Assembly: GCA_947462335.1 (NCBI GenBank)
Contig: OX381714.1
Location: 59,441,800-59,505,799 of the forward strand
Length of the DNA: 64,000 nucleotides
Reading direction: 5' to 3'
Origin: Harmothoe impar
Taxonomy: Eukaryota > Annelida > Polychaeta > Phyllodocida > Polynoidae
The notes below the pieces were generated by a model. It was not told the DNA's origin. It did no database searches and was given only the letters and a program-made list of their open reading frames with translations. A program made the translations under genes and the position numbers. Shown here one piece after another: positions 35,101-43,790 of the stretch. Numbering within the stretch: position 1 is the first letter of the stretch; every line of letters begins with the position of its first letter.

Positions 35101-38100
35101 AATGTCCTGCAGGGTGAAAAAGTTTTGTATAGACTGGTGATCCAGATGGATATTAATCAGTCTATATTTACTGTTCTGTTTCAGAGTTGGCTTCATTGAT
35201 GAGAATCATGCAGTCATACAGGGGCCTGAACCGTCTGACATCTCAGTGGTGGACCTCAAACAAGGCAAGTTAACATTACATGAAGTTACCTTTAGATCAT
35301 CGTGCATTGGAGGATCCAGGGGGGGGGGGGATCACGGGCATTGCCCCCCCCCCCCCCCCCCCACCCCCCACCCCGTCCCCCCCCCCCCAAAAAAAAAAAA
35401 AAATAAGAGGAAGAAGAGAAAAGAAAGAAAAGAAAGGAGGGAAAATAATCAAAATATTGTCTCCTAAAATGCGTGAGAATACACTATTTCAAGTCTAGAT
35501 CAGCTAAATTTTCTTGGGGGGCATGCCCCCAAACCCCCCTAGTGGGGCTAAGGCGCTTCGCTCGCAGGAAACAGACAGTGACCCCGGGTTGGCCAGGTTT
35601 GCCCCCCCCTCTAGACAATCCTGGATACGCCACTGTCTTGACCCATGGGCTTTTTGTATCATTTTAGTTTAAAATGAAATTATACCTTGTTAGTCAGCTA
35701 CTATGCTTTGTTACTACTCTACAAAATTCACTCTATTTCTATTGCTGTAGATTCTATATGACCAAGTGGAGGTGGGGTCCCCATTTCTCCTATAGCTTTA
35801 AAGAAATGGCCACGTCGCCCTGTCGGTTTTAAGATATCCCAATGTCTCCCTGTAGATCTTGAGAAATGCTGGTGTCTCATGGCCCAAAAATGCCCATGTT
35901 GCAGTATTGATTTCAGTGGCCCACCTTTATATAAGATTACCTTCAGCCTTCATGATTTCAAATTACAGATAAGTTGAACTTGATCTTCACTTATTCGTCA
36001 AATTCTAGATAAGATCACCATGACGTTGAGTCGACCTAAGGGCGTCACACAGACTATGAGCGGGCTGCTAGTGAGTGAGAACAAGAAGACAGCAATCCTC
36101 TTCAGGGCGGAGGACCCGGCCGGAGGGAAAAAAACAGACAAGGATGGGACTCTTGATACTACCATCTATGCATTTGACTTGCAGGTAGGAATTGTATCTT
36201 TATTTCATATAATGGCACTGAATATATTCATCTTTAATAGATAGCACTGACATAGTTTAAACCAGTCACCTGGTCATGTGACCTCATATATCAACCAATC
36301 AGAATTCAGCATTTAAAGAAAAAAGATTGGACCACTATTAATTTTAACACTCACTACTAGCTGTATCAATCAGTATACAAAATCCAAAATGAAATTAAAT
36401 GCTATGAATATAAATCTGTACCTTAATGATACAAAATTGATGTTAGTCCAGTCTTACAAATATTTAGGTGTGATGCTAGACTGTCATCTTAAATATGACC
36501 TACATGTTAAGCAGCAATTGAAGTCGATAATTTATAAAACCTATGTGCTGGCAAACCTTAGGACATCCATGACAAAAGGTATAGCTCTTAAAATTTACTC
36601 TTCAAAAATACTCCCTTATTGTGATTATGCTGATCAACTATTTTGTTCTGCGTATCAGTATATTTTAGATGATTTACAATACCGTATTTCCCCGTTTATA
36701 AGCCGGGTCTCGAATATAAGCCTGCCCCATTTATAAGCCGGGTCAATACCCCATTTGAAATCAGTATAAGCCGGGGCCCGAATATAAGCCTGGTCAAGAA
36801 AGAAAACTCCAATATAATTTCTTCAGAGGGGCATAATTTCAGTTCTAATTGGAGTATTTCCACATTTCTTTCATGTGCATGGTGCTAACGTACCATACCT
36901 TAAGCTGAGTATAATTTGGAGATAGAAAACCTTTAAATTTGTCATGATATTATTAGAAATGTCCCAAAGAGTGTGGAAAGATGATGAATATATCCGAGAA
37001 TTTTAGACAGACTGCTAGAGTAGCTCTTTAAATCTAAAAATTAGAGTATATGGAAATAATATAAGCCTGCCTCCAATATAAGCCTGCCCCGTTTATAAGC
37101 CGGGCCAATATCCCATTTGAAATCAATAGAAGCCCGGGCTTATAAACGGGGAAATACGGTATGCCCAAAATAGATGTCTGAAGATATGTCTTAAGGTAGA
37201 CCACCTTACCGACACCATACTGGTGCATGCCTTGTCTAAAATGCCTTTACTTAAGGACAGACGAGAAGCTCATTTAATGAACTTTATGTACAAATGAGCT
37301 CATGATACTGACTATACAGTCAACAGATATGTACCTACACGAGCCCACCAAGGCCCTACACTCTTTAGAGTAACACCTCACTGTGAAGTCTATTTCAGAT
37401 GTATCGAAAATTATGGTTCTATGTTGTGGAATGCACTGCAACCCCCTGTTCGCCTCTTACCTAACCATAAATCCTTCAAATTGAATAGGAAAACTTGGCT
37501 GGTTGGCAAGGTACCGCTCGTATTAACGTGACATGAAAAATCTAATTTAATGTCTGTGATTATATTGTCCTAACATCTATGCAAGATTGTGTCTACACTG
37601 TTAATCATATTTAAGCAATTAATTGTAAGTCTAGGTCTAAACAGGACCAGACTTTATTTACTAGATCATATAACCTTCATAAGAAGGAAAGGGCTCCCCG
37701 AGAAGATCCACCACACACCTAACTTGCGTGGGTGGAGGGGAGCCTTTCTTGACCTGAGTGAAGCAGGAATATGGTATAACTACTTGTGTCTAAACATACT
37801 TTGGAAATTTTTATATCATATGGGAGTGCCCCCCACAGCACAAATACGATTAATATTTTGATGTAACTGTCCACATAAACTCAGGAATAAAGATTAATGT
37901 TTCAAAAAAAGTACACTGTAAAGTAGTGTGTACAGTAGATTCTACTATAGGTGCACAGTTTATTGTAGGTAAACAGTAGAATCTACTGTAAATATACAGT
38001 GGAGTCTTCTGTAAAACCATTCTACAGTAGATGTTACTGTACATCTACAGTAGATTCAACTGTGTACCTACACAAACTATTTATAGTGTATGAAAATCAC

Positions 38101-41063
38101 TCCCGATTAGCTCCCCATAGATGGTATCATGTATGCCTCTTGTGTATATTATGGGAAAATTGTCTCACACATTTGTGATAAAAACAATGTATAAACAGCA
38201 TTGGAGGCATGTTTAACACCAAGTGTGTGGTGGTAGGATATAACCAGTGCCTTTTCTTGTATATTTAAGGCCAAGAAGTACCTTGGTGAGATCACCATGA
38301 GGGTTACGTCTCTGGTGATGGCGTACAATGTCAGCGCACACGAGGCGGTTCTCACACCCGATGGCAGCACCTTCGTCAGCATCGTCTACACCAAGGGTAG
38401 ACCGAAGAGGAGCATCGGGGTGGCTGACATCTCCAGCTGTGAGTTAGGCCGATGTTTTAGGATTTTAGGCCGACCCTAAATTTTTTGAGCCATTTTTGGC
38501 GATTTTACTACTAAAACTGCCTTTTTTTTTTACAAAAAAGAAAGCAACAACCTACCGACCCTATTTATTTTTGGCCACGTTACCGGAACACAACTTTTTT
38601 TCTTTAGGCCTTATTTATTTTTATGTGGTTTTCGGGTACCGTAAATTCTCAGGTCTTTATCCAAAGACAGGGGTCCCCTGGTCCCCCAGATAGATAGCTA
38701 ACCCTATGCCTAACCCTTTAGTAATCAGAAGCTCACCCTAACCCCTACCATAACCATTGGGCAGGTATCCAGTGTAGCTAGATTTTTATGACGCAACCCC
38801 TGGGGGATGCTCATGCATGGTGGTTTCTTACAAAGCATCCCCTGGGATATAGGGGAGTCCCTGTCTGTTGTTGAAGCATAAGGTATCCCAAAAATCTTAT
38901 GCTTGAAGAATAAGATATTGTGCCAATATAAGCCCCTATTGCGTTTAGCTGCACCTTACCTAGACACATTCTACAAGTCTCAGAGAGGGTATAGCAGTCG
39001 CTAATTTAGCTCTGTAGTACATTTTTAAAAACTCACGTATAAGCCAGACCTCAACTTTGGGCTGATTTTGTAAGCCGCATCTGCGATCTGACTTCTGTAC
39101 TAGATATGGCTTATGGCTTTGTCTCACGAGAGCTGGCCAATGTTTTCGTCTTTGACCGGGTGCCAGCTTTGACCAGGTGCCACCTTTGACTAGATAGAAA
39201 GAGAGGTGTTGCATAATCTTCAAACAACAGCAGAAGGCTCATAATTATTATATAACCACTGACATTATATTTTTTCAACACCTTATACATGTAAAACAAA
39301 AAAGGAGGAAAAAATCAAGTTTCATTGATACCCGGTCAAAACTGGCACCCAGTCAAAGCTGGCAACCGGTCAAAGCTGGCACCCGGTAAAAGCTGACACC
39401 CGGTCAAAGATGTTCACAATGGCCTGATCTCATGAGACACAGCCTTATACGCGAAAAATAAATACACATAGCTGGCCAGTCTGTGTCTATCATCTTATAC
39501 TTTTCTTGTGCAACCCTTAAATAACTAAGCTGTGTTGTATCACTTGTTTCATTTAAAGTCAATGAATATCCATTACTGTATTCCATTTATTAAATGTGCA
39601 CATTATTGTTGACAGTAAAATGGAAGATTATGCCCGCGATGGTTGAGTCCGCGCGCGCTTTGCCAGCATATCTCAGCTACTCAAAAGCACTCAAAGCTAT
39701 AGTAGTCCTATATGATTCAGGTAAATATAATTTTATACGGAAATTCCATTATCATTATTTAACTTTCTCATTCCACAGGACTTTTGATCCTGCAAATATG
39801 ACAGGACTAGCTACATTTTTGATGGACCGGATAGACACCTATCTGACAATCTACACATTTAAGTAAAAATAGTTTTTTGTGTTTAATATCTATGTGCAGA
39901 TGATTGGTTAAACTATGAAAGGAACTTGCAAATAGCTCTATAGCTCCTCTTGGAATATTTCATGACATTGGCTTGAAAACAGCCATATTTCACTGAGTAT
40001 ACTCAAGTATCACATTTGTATTTAAGTTTGTCAAAGACAACTCAAAAATCCATATCAAGAATCCAATGATGATATTTCTTTCCCCCTATACAGGAGAATT
40101 TGTGACCTTTGACCTGAAGACGTGTACCAAGCAGAGCAGTATGACGGTGGAGGGATATCCCCGCACTGTGAGCTTCTCACCGGACGGTCTCCTGCTCGCT
40201 ATGAATAACAGTGAGCGGGTGGCAGAGCTCACCGTGGTGGACCTCAAACTCATGGAAGTGTGAGTATGATGGTTATAGTTACAGAATACCCCACAGGGAA
40301 AAATGAAACCTTAGAGTAATTATGTATACACAGACATAAGAGATAAACAGCCCATCTGATTGATTCGCTATTCGTTGCGGTCACTGTACGAGTCCATAGC
40401 ATTGTCTCAAAGCATAGACAGGGGAGTTATTGGAGTAATTTGATCTTAAGTCAATCGTTTTAGCAAACAAGTCTTCTCCCCTAGAGCTTTCTTTATGCAA
40501 ATCATGCTAAGGGCAGTCAATTACGTAGAGCATATTGTTAAACTCTCCTTTCTACCTTGTTTTGTTTCAATTTAGGCAACTAACTTTCGGGTTTAGACTA
40601 AAGCTTCATTGATTAGATCGACTATAAAAATATAAATGGAAAGTATATTTGTTTTATTGATATTGGTCACAAGTCATTCTCAAATTATCCCAAAATCGAA
40701 ATTAAAGAGGAAAATATTGAAAAATCTCAAGCCAATATTGGCTACATTGCACTGACGTTCAAGCTTAACTTTCAATATTGTTATAGAAAAACAGGTACAG
40801 TTCATTCGTTATATTTAAATATTTTTTGACATTTCAGAGTTGCTAAGTTCACCGGACATGCAGAGATCTCCGGCATGGGATGGTCAGGAGACAACTGCTG
40901 CCTCCTGGTGGCCATAAAGGGAGGTAAACACCCAGTGCAGCTGTACCTACACAGGCCCTCTGGTGGTGGGAAGGGGAAGTACAGCTCAGAACGGGAATAC
41001 CTCAAGCAGCTACAAGGTCAAAAGGACATCTTTGGGAAGCCGAAAGAAGTAACATTTCTGTGA
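16810..41063 (+). CDS. NWD1: NACHT and WD-repeat protein (NWD1/NWD2-like STAND ATPase), 30 exons, complete
   Basis: Exons: 16810-17196, 17621-17777, 18665-18867, 19102-19326, 19591-19699, 20226-20409, 20898-20992, 21193-21412, 21647-21860, 22217-22426, 22897-23079, 23476-23636, 24092-24206, 24624-24742, 25504-25791, 26295-26527, 27406-27510, 28700-28939, 29214-29296, 29803-30163, 30757-30902, 31328-31497, 31880-31962, 32417-32579, 35185-35264, 36009-36184, 38270-38438, 39616-39720, 40094-40259, 40838-41063. They total 5,376 bases (1,791 residues plus TGA) and stay open at every junction. All introns are GT-AG except intron 25 (GC-AG). The order is a lipid-anchor-like N-terminus, DUF4062 (about 168-300), NACHT (527 onward, P-loop 534-542) and a C-terminal WD propeller (about 1035-1791). 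STAND proteins of this build are ATP-driven switches that assemble signalling platforms. The start has a strong context (ACCATGG). NWD2 or a TEP1 relative are alternative names; the symbol marks family, not proven orthology. Confidence 0.93.
17621..19699 (+). CDS. NWD1: Exons 2-5: DUF4062 domain
   Basis: Residues about 130-361. After a Lys-rich linker (KKAAKKPVVVPKP) comes IFTSSTFTDTKVERNSLM (174-191), then YEWQVVDMRWGVRDEA and CMREIEECQRLSTGPNF, with QKYGYRPFPPKID in exon 4. This is the typical N-terminal domain of NWD proteins; it has a TIR-like alpha/beta fold in current descriptions, with an uncertain activity. Exon 5 carries NTWWTTFERL, a conserved-looking helix after the domain. Confidence 0.88.
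17791..18005. mobile_element. TA-flanked MITE in intron 2
   Basis: 215 bases with ends CCATAAAACC and GGTTTTATGG-like (TGTTTTATGG), flanked by TA on both sides. Related to the element at 9524-9745 (shared TATAAGC/GGCTTATATGCAA words). It contains a poly-G run at about 17958-17967. Confidence 0.7.
18006..18664. other. Rest of intron 2, nothing recognised
   Basis: AT-rich intronic DNA. A short stretch near 18390-18560 (GACCTGGCAACATTGGCG, GGCGACCTGC) resembles sequence near 52190-52320, so it may be an old dispersed repeat. Confidence 0.4.
19870..19945. repeat. TA and GA microsatellite in intron 5
   Basis: A TATATAAATATATA run is followed by AGAGGGAGAGAGAGAAAAAGAGAGAGA. Confidence 0.85.
20226..21412 (+). 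CDS. NWD1: Exons 6-8: helical linker before the NACHT domain
   Basis: Residues about 361-526. Exon 6 carries CYWFRRHLVDVEEHLGDKTARRF, exon 7 ITNYEVKWSENGIEP and exon 8 QKRADVFHGRSDVIENIKNKLEK. The region is charged and probably alpha-helical, and the FHGR(S)DVIENI segment is typical just before a STAND P-loop. No catalytic residues are assigned. Exon 8 is a 220-base exon with clear AG and GT sites. Confidence 0.85.
21647..26527 (+). CDS. NWD1: Exons 9-16: NACHT ATPase domain and following winged-helix region
   Basis: Residues about 527-1034. Walker A is GGPGSGKTS (534-542, catalytic-site Lys540 and Thr541). Walker B is LVLDSLDQL (622-630, Asp625), followed by SNVWVLLST. Exons 11-14 carry segments typical of the C-terminal part of STAND modules (LTPDDNRVILKEW, RLPLYTKIAFDQ, LRRLAPLIAARIQ, VIRWYHRQF). 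Exons 15-16 are a helical region (FFTGKW, LPYHLVQLGDLQGLKDHVF) that leads to the propeller. Nucleotide-binding residues look intact. Exon 12 uses the donor after 23636, because the one at 23629 would give a stop in exon 13. Confidence 0.9.
22427..22896. other. Intron 10, nothing recognised
   Basis: 470 bases of ordinary AT-rich intron between GT at 22427 and CTGCAG at 22896. The neighbouring introns 11 to 13 (23080-23475, 23637-24091, 24207-24623) are similar and show no element or RNA gene. Confidence 0.5.
24958..25357. mobile_element. Foldback-like element in intron 14 with ATCA target duplication
   Basis: The 400-base element starts GGCTGTGTCTCAC and ends with its inverse GTGAGACACAGCC, flanked on both sides by ATCA (24954-24957 and 25358-25361). 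The inverted ends extend over 60 bases. The left arm is expanded by a 17-base tandem repeat (TGCCGTCTCTGACCGGC, about seven units, 25021-25120). A sister copy lies at 39115-39444. Confidence 0.88.
25003..25122. repeat. 17-base minisatellite TGCCGTCTCTGACCGGC
   Basis: About seven units at strict 17-base spacing inside the left arm of the surrounding element. The right arm (25262-25325) has three units in inverse orientation, so both arms can pair. Confidence 0.9.
27230..27380. mobile_element. Poly-C element remnant in intron 16
   Basis: C-runs separated by AAGAGGGGTTTGAATTTG, ending TTGTTATAAATGATCACCTCC. This resembles the right half of the AGGGAGTGGTCATT family copies. It stops about 25 bases before the exon 17 acceptor. 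Confidence 0.45.
27406..41063 (+). CDS. NWD1: Exons 17-30: WD/beta-propeller region and C-terminus
   Basis: Residues about 1035-1791 form degenerate WD40 blades: VSGGGDQTFRLWEMSSGKEI (exons 17-18), FHIYDALSGHLSIWDLAARR (exon 23), VSFSPDGLLLAM (exon 29) and VAKFTGHAEISGMGW (exons 29-30). Such propellers are the ligand-sensing part of STAND proteins. The tail ends KDIFGKPKEVTFL. Exon 28 (39616-39720) is essential: splicing exon 27 directly to exon 29 would create TGA. The block is spread over 13.7 kb because of repeat-filled introns, notably introns 24 (2.6 kb), 26 (2.1 kb) and 27 (1.2 kb). Confidence 0.88.
28479..28550 (+). repeat. tRNA-like sequence, probably a tRNA-derived SINE head
   Basis: A 72-base stretch contains a box-A-like TAGTGTAACGG and a box-B-like GGTTCGATTCT at tRNA spacing. 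The acceptor and anticodon stems have several mismatches and the anticodon loop is too long, so a working tRNA is unlikely. An A-rich tract (28583-28612) follows, as in SINEs. Located in intron 17. Confidence 0.45.
29568..29753. mobile_element. MITE of the AGGGAGTGGTCATT family in intron 19
   Basis: The left end AGGGAGTGGTCATTTTTTAA and right end TTAAAAAATGACCCCTCCCT are inverted repeats with one mismatch. The interior is C-rich with reiterated TTTTTTTGGTCCCC. The element ends about 49 bases before the exon 20 acceptor, so it supplies intronic sequence close to the branch-point region. Confidence 0.8.
30163..30640 (+). repeat. 32-base minisatellite of splice-donor-like sequence in intron 20
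   Basis: From the authentic donor (G/gtgagc at 30163) onward the intron repeats a unit like TTGCTAGGTGAGTTTAG-TTGAATGAGAATGG. Donor-like AG/GT positions follow at 30195, 30217, 30249, 30281, 30313, 30345, 30377, 30409, 30441, then 30493, 30525 and 30557. From 30217 to 30441 the spacing is exactly 32 bases. Several units match the donor consensus as well as the real site does (for example 30281 and 30409). Confidence 0.85.
31225..31300. repeat. Palindromic dispersed repeat, fragment in intron 21
   Basis: Contains CATGATGCATGCATACAGCC and GCCAGTGCTACATTCAT, matching the family seen at 12872, 53850, 60910 and elsewhere. Confidence 0.5.
32851..33612. repeat. 146-base satellite with X-box motifs in intron 24
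   Basis: Five units and a partial one start with GGTCCTGAGGTTGATTATAATC (first as GGTCCTCAG) at 32851, 32997, 33143, 33289, 33435 and 33581, at exact 146-base steps. Each full unit contains GTTGCCTAGCAAC (32941, 33087, 33233, 33379, and a variant at 33525), plus a second CTGCCTAGCAAC about 30 bases on. GTTGCC-T-AGCAAC fits the RFX X-box palindrome GTNRCC-N-RGYAAC. Confidence 0.92.
33613..34090. other. Intron 24 sequence between repeats
   Basis: AT-rich intronic DNA with a repeated phrase (GATATTTGAGG-GATTTTTCCACT-AAAATATTT at about 33862 and 34012, 150 bases apart). CCAGGGCACCAGGTGAGTC at about 34053 copies the end of exon 24 and its donor (GACCAGGGCACCAGGTGGGT), suggesting a small local duplication. 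Confidence 0.5.
34090..34470. repeat. Palindromic dispersed repeat, copy in intron 24
   Basis: Repeated CATGATGC, CTGCATTCATGCAT, GAGCAACTCGCCAGGGCTGC and TCCTTAAAG words, as in the family described under 60910-61130. Appears to be two partial copies in tandem. Confidence 0.6.
34716..35135. mobile_element. Terminal-inverted-repeat element in intron 24
   Basis: The left end AGTCTATACAAAA-CCTGCCGGACA and the right end TGTCCTGCAGG-TTTTGTATAGACT are imperfect inverted repeats over about 30 bases. The interior has reiterated GCCGG/CCGGCA. It ends 49 bases before the exon 25 acceptor. A related right half lies at about 61655-61735. No open frame. Confidence 0.7.
35185..35264 (+). other. NWD1: Exon 25 with a GC-AG intron downstream
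   Basis: The exon ends CAAG/gcaagt at 35264, a GC donor in otherwise perfect context, paired with the TTCTAG acceptor at 36008. The join reads on smoothly (VVDLKQDKITMTL). No GT donor within the next bases gives an open join, so the GC donor is the best reading. Confidence 0.8.
35312..35630. repeat. Poly-G, poly-C and poly-A tracts with element remnant in intron 25
   Basis: Runs of G, C and A (35315-35405) are followed by AAGAGAAAAGAAAG purine-rich DNA. A GGGGGGCATGCCCCC-like inverted piece and AGTGGGGCTAAGGCGCTTCG follow, ending CAATCCTGGATACGCCACTG. This is typical of the 3' end of an inserted repeat; the family was not identified. Confidence 0.5.
36335..37530 (+). mobile_element. 3' fragment of a non-LTR retrotransposon (reverse transcriptase end), split by a MITE
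   Basis: The frame from 36389 encodes the C-terminal 'thumb' region of a LINE reverse transcriptase (SYKYLGVMLDCHLKYDLHVKQ, KILPYCDYADQLF). It is interrupted after 36681 by the MITE at 36682-37159. The same protein resumes at 37162 (LTDTILVHALSKMPLLKDRR, then THCE-like and LWNALQPPVRLLPN segments) in the frame expected if the MITE and one TA are removed. An in-frame TGA after MNFMYK (about 37297) shows it is dead. The 5' part is missing. Same strand as the host gene, within intron 26. Family resembles Jockey/CR1/RTE-type elements; not resolved. Confidence 0.8.
36682..37159. mobile_element. TA-flanked MITE with CCGTATTTCCCCG ends, inserted in the LINE fragment
   Basis: 478 bases; the ends CCGTATTTCCCCGTTTATAA and TTATAAACGGGGAAATACGG are exact inverse copies over 20 bases, with TA on each side (36680-36681 and 37160-37161). 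Sub-terminal AATATAAGCCTG and CCATTTGAAATCA words recur in inverse order at the other end. A 436-base sister copy lies at 62917-63352, also between TA dinucleotides. Confidence 0.92.
37912..38090. mobile_element. MITE of the ACAGTAGATTCTACTG family in intron 26
   Basis: Begins TACACTGTAAA and ends TTATAGTGTA. The interior is almost entirely alternating ACAGTAGA/TCTACTGT words and therefore self-complementary. Related copies lie at about 54328-54425 and 63390-63690. Confidence 0.75.
38700..39030. other. Intron 27 sequence, nothing certain
   Basis: Contains a short inverted pair (AACCCCTGGGGGATGCTCATGC with GCATCCCCTGGGATAT, 38805-38850) and otherwise AT-rich DNA. Confidence 0.35.
39040..39460. 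mobile_element. Remnant of a CGTATAAGCC MITE, host of a nested insertion
   Basis: The left part (ACGTATAAGCCAGACCTCAACTTTGGGCTG, 39033-39110) matches the family at 9524. Its end TTATACGCG appears only after the nested element, at 39445. The insertion of the GGCTTTGTCTCAC element thus split an older MITE. Confidence 0.6.
39115..39444. mobile_element. Foldback-like element in intron 27 with TTAT target duplication
   Basis: 330 bases, starts GGCTTTGTCTCACGAG and ends CATGAGACACAGCC, flanked by TTAT (39111-39114 and 39445-39448). The arms carry 17-base-type units (CTTTGACCGGGTGCCAG) in opposite orientations, three on the left and about five on the right. Sister of the element at 24958-25357. Confidence 0.85.
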
Positions 41064-41215
41064 AAATGACTTGTGTTGTCTAGGAAGTGTCTTTATGGTC
41101 TGGAAAGGGCTTCATAAGGTCTAGGAAGCCTTAAAATTTATATCACAAAAAGATTTATTGTCTTACTTCTATGAAGGGAGAAATAGCCATTATTGCGAAG
41201 GACGATTTAGTACTA

Positions 41216-41470
41216 CTAATAAACACCAGGGGGAGTAGTCCCTTCCCGCCAGTGACGCTGTGTCGTCACTGCCGATCCACAAGCTGGCCCCAACTCGTCC
41301 TCAGATGTGTCTGAGCGACATCGCTGGTATCTGAGGGGCCATGACCGCGTCACTTCCCCCACCAAGCGCACCAGAACTACTTTAACCAGCAAGCTTTGGT
41401 GCCAGCAATGACACTTGGGAACAGAGGTTGAGGTGGGGCCAGCTTGCGCCAACCCACTCCTGCCAGAGAA
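41216..41470. repeat. GC-rich inserted sequence in the 3' UTR, possible SINE/LINE piece
   Basis: This 250-base block is clearly more GC-rich than its surroundings, with an open frame on the minus strand only. It lies between the stop codon at 41063 and the poly(A) signal at 41827. I do not recognise the family. Confidence 0.35.
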
Positions 41471-41826
41471 TGGACTCAGTATTTATTATAGATTTATATC
41501 GTTGGAACTTGCAGAATCTTACATTTTATGTTATCCAAGCATGACTGTGATGTGTTAATTCAAGAGATTATTTCAGAATTAGATGTGGCCTTGGTCTATT
41601 GATGTTGAATACCTATATAAAGATTGATTGTGTGGTTTAAATCACAAGTGACCCAGGGCTTGGGTGAGATTGGGAAAGAGGAACAAAGAGAGGGGAAAAT
41701 CCAAACCCCAATCTGCAACTAAGTTCTGTTTTGATACAGTGCTGTATAGCTTGCATATTCTCCAAGAAAAGAAATTCTAACGTGTGATCCTAATCACAAA
41801 AGACTGAGGCATTTCTTTTTCCTTTG

Positions 41827-41832
41827 AATAAA
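41827..41832 (+). terminator. Poly(A) signal of the NACHT/WD gene
   Basis: AATAAA followed by a GT-rich stretch (GTGTGTGGTGTAATATGTGTGAC, 41848-41870) as expected downstream of a cleavage site. Gives a 3' UTR of about 780 bases. Confidence 0.6.
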
Positions 41833-42769
41833 TTGTATATAATGCTATGTGTGTGGTGTAATATGTGTGACTGTGTTATGTGTGAGTGAATATGTGTGAC
41901 CACCCTCGACCTCAAGGTTCAGCAGTCACGTAAAATCATGAAAATGATGCGACCAAGTTGAAACCAAAAAAAAACTCTACGACCACCCTAACCCACACAC
42001 TGGCATTAAGTTTAGCGTTTGCAACATGCCTCTGCTGTAAGTCGTATGCACTACACACAAAAAACATGCGCGAAAGGTGATGCCCATGAATTCCGAGGGG
42101 ACCCTTATGGAAGGCTCAAAATTACCAAAAAGCGTCTCATAAAAACTTCTCACCTGCTCTTCACCATTGCAGGTATAGGAAGTCTGTGTGAACGTGACTC
42201 TTTTAAAGTCAGGATTCAAGGTCACTGGCCTATCTTCAACATTAGTTCACACAGACTTGATTTCAGGGTTGTTTTTTACTTTTTTTCAAGAGCGTTTTTC
42301 TGCTACAAATATAATTTTTTTTACAAACTGAGAAAAAGAGGGACGTGCAGTTTGTTTCAATCTATATGCATGTGTTTATTTCAAACAGATAAATGAAAGA
42401 AGAAATGCAGCGGAACTTATCAAAGTCAGCTGACCAATCTGCATTTTTTGCTAGAAAACCGTCTCACACAGACCCAGGGTACCCTGGGTCAATCATAAAT
42501 ATGTGTGTGGCAGAAATTTCAAAAGGTGTGAGATAAGGAAGACATCTATATATATAGGGTTAAAAAATTGTATAATATTCAATCAGAGTTATATTTTCAT
42601 GAGTACTTTCTATTGTTCTTCTGGATTTTCAAATATTTGTAAAAACTATATACTTGGTTTGTTGCCGTATTCTTTTCAGGAACAAAACATGTAAAATAAA
42701 TAGCAGTTTAAAACTACAGCTACTATAGAGTTACACTAGTGTTACCTAAAGGAGTGGGCTATGCTGCTA

Positions 42770-43605
42770 GAGAGATATTGTAATTTTGACCCAAAATATG
42801 GATTCTACACCCTAGATAACCCTAAAATCCATGTATCCCACTAGGAAATCAGAGAATCTTGAGTTTTTGGCGGCCATCTTGGAATTTTCCAAATAGTAAT
42901 TCTGACCCAAAATATGGATTCTACACCCTAGATAACCCTAAAATCGATGTATCACACAAGGAAATCAGACAATCTTCAGTTTTTGGCGGCCATCTTGGCA
43001 GCCATCTTGGAATTTTCCAAATTGTAATTTTGACCCAAAATATGTGTTCCACACCCTAGATAACCCTAAAATCCATGTATTACACATGGAAATCAGACAA
43101 TCTTGAGTTTTTAGCGGCCATCTTGGCAGCCATCTTGGAATTTTCCAAATTGTAATTTTTACCCAAAATATGGATTCCACACCCTAGATAACCCTAAAAT
43201 CCATGTATTACACAAGGAAATCAGACAATCTTGAGTTTTTAGCGGCCATCTTGGCAGCCATCTTGGAATTTTCCAAATTGTAATTTTGACCCAAAATATG
43301 GATTCCACACCCTAGATAACCCTAAAATCCATGTATTACACAAGGAAATCAGAGAATCTTGAGTTTTTGGCGGCCATCTTGGAATTTTCTAAATTGTAAT
43401 TTTGATCCAAAATATGGATTCTATACCCTAGGTTACCCTAAAATCCATGTATTTACACAAGGAAATCAGACAATCTTGAGTTTTTGGCGGCCATCTTAGA
43501 ATTTTCCAAATTGTAATTTTGATCCAAGATATTGATTTTACACCCTAGATAACCCTAAAATCCATGTATTACACCAGGAAATCAGACAATCTTGAGTTTT
43601 TGACA
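42770..43605. repeat. 116/128-base satellite with repeated GCCATCTTGG motifs
   Basis: Seven units start with (T)GACCCAAAATATGG or variants at 42788, 42904, 43032, 43160, 43288, 43404 and 43521. Steps are 116, 128, 128, 128, 116 and 117. The 12-base length difference comes from one or two copies of GGC(G/A)GCCATCTT per unit. The reverse strand AAGATGGCCGCC is close to the YY1 core AAGATGGCGGC. Confidence 0.9.
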
Positions 43606-43790
43606 CCCCCCTTTTTTGAATAGTCTAGGTTACAGCTGGTAGACCTACATTGATAAAATTGACTATAGCACCCCCCCCCTTTTTCAATAGTCTGGGCTAC
43701 ATTAGTAGGCCTACATTGGTAAAATTGCCTAGAGCACCCTCTCCCCTTTTTTTTAATAGTCTAGGCTACAGTAGGCCTTGGTGGTCATTA
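43606..43790. repeat. About 65-base tandem repeat, three copies
   Basis: Units contain AATAGTCTAGGCTACA, GTAGGCCTACATTG and AAAATTGACTATAGCACCCCCC, near 43620, 43685 and 43755. Confidence 0.75.

Noticed and set aside
38438..40094. Direct splice of exon 27 to the exon at 40094
   Set aside because: It would create TGA at the junction; the 105-base exon at 39616-39720 fits both phases.
41216..41452. 78-codon minus-strand frame in the 3' UTR
   Set aside because: No start context or motif I can defend; the block is better described as an inserted GC-rich repeat.
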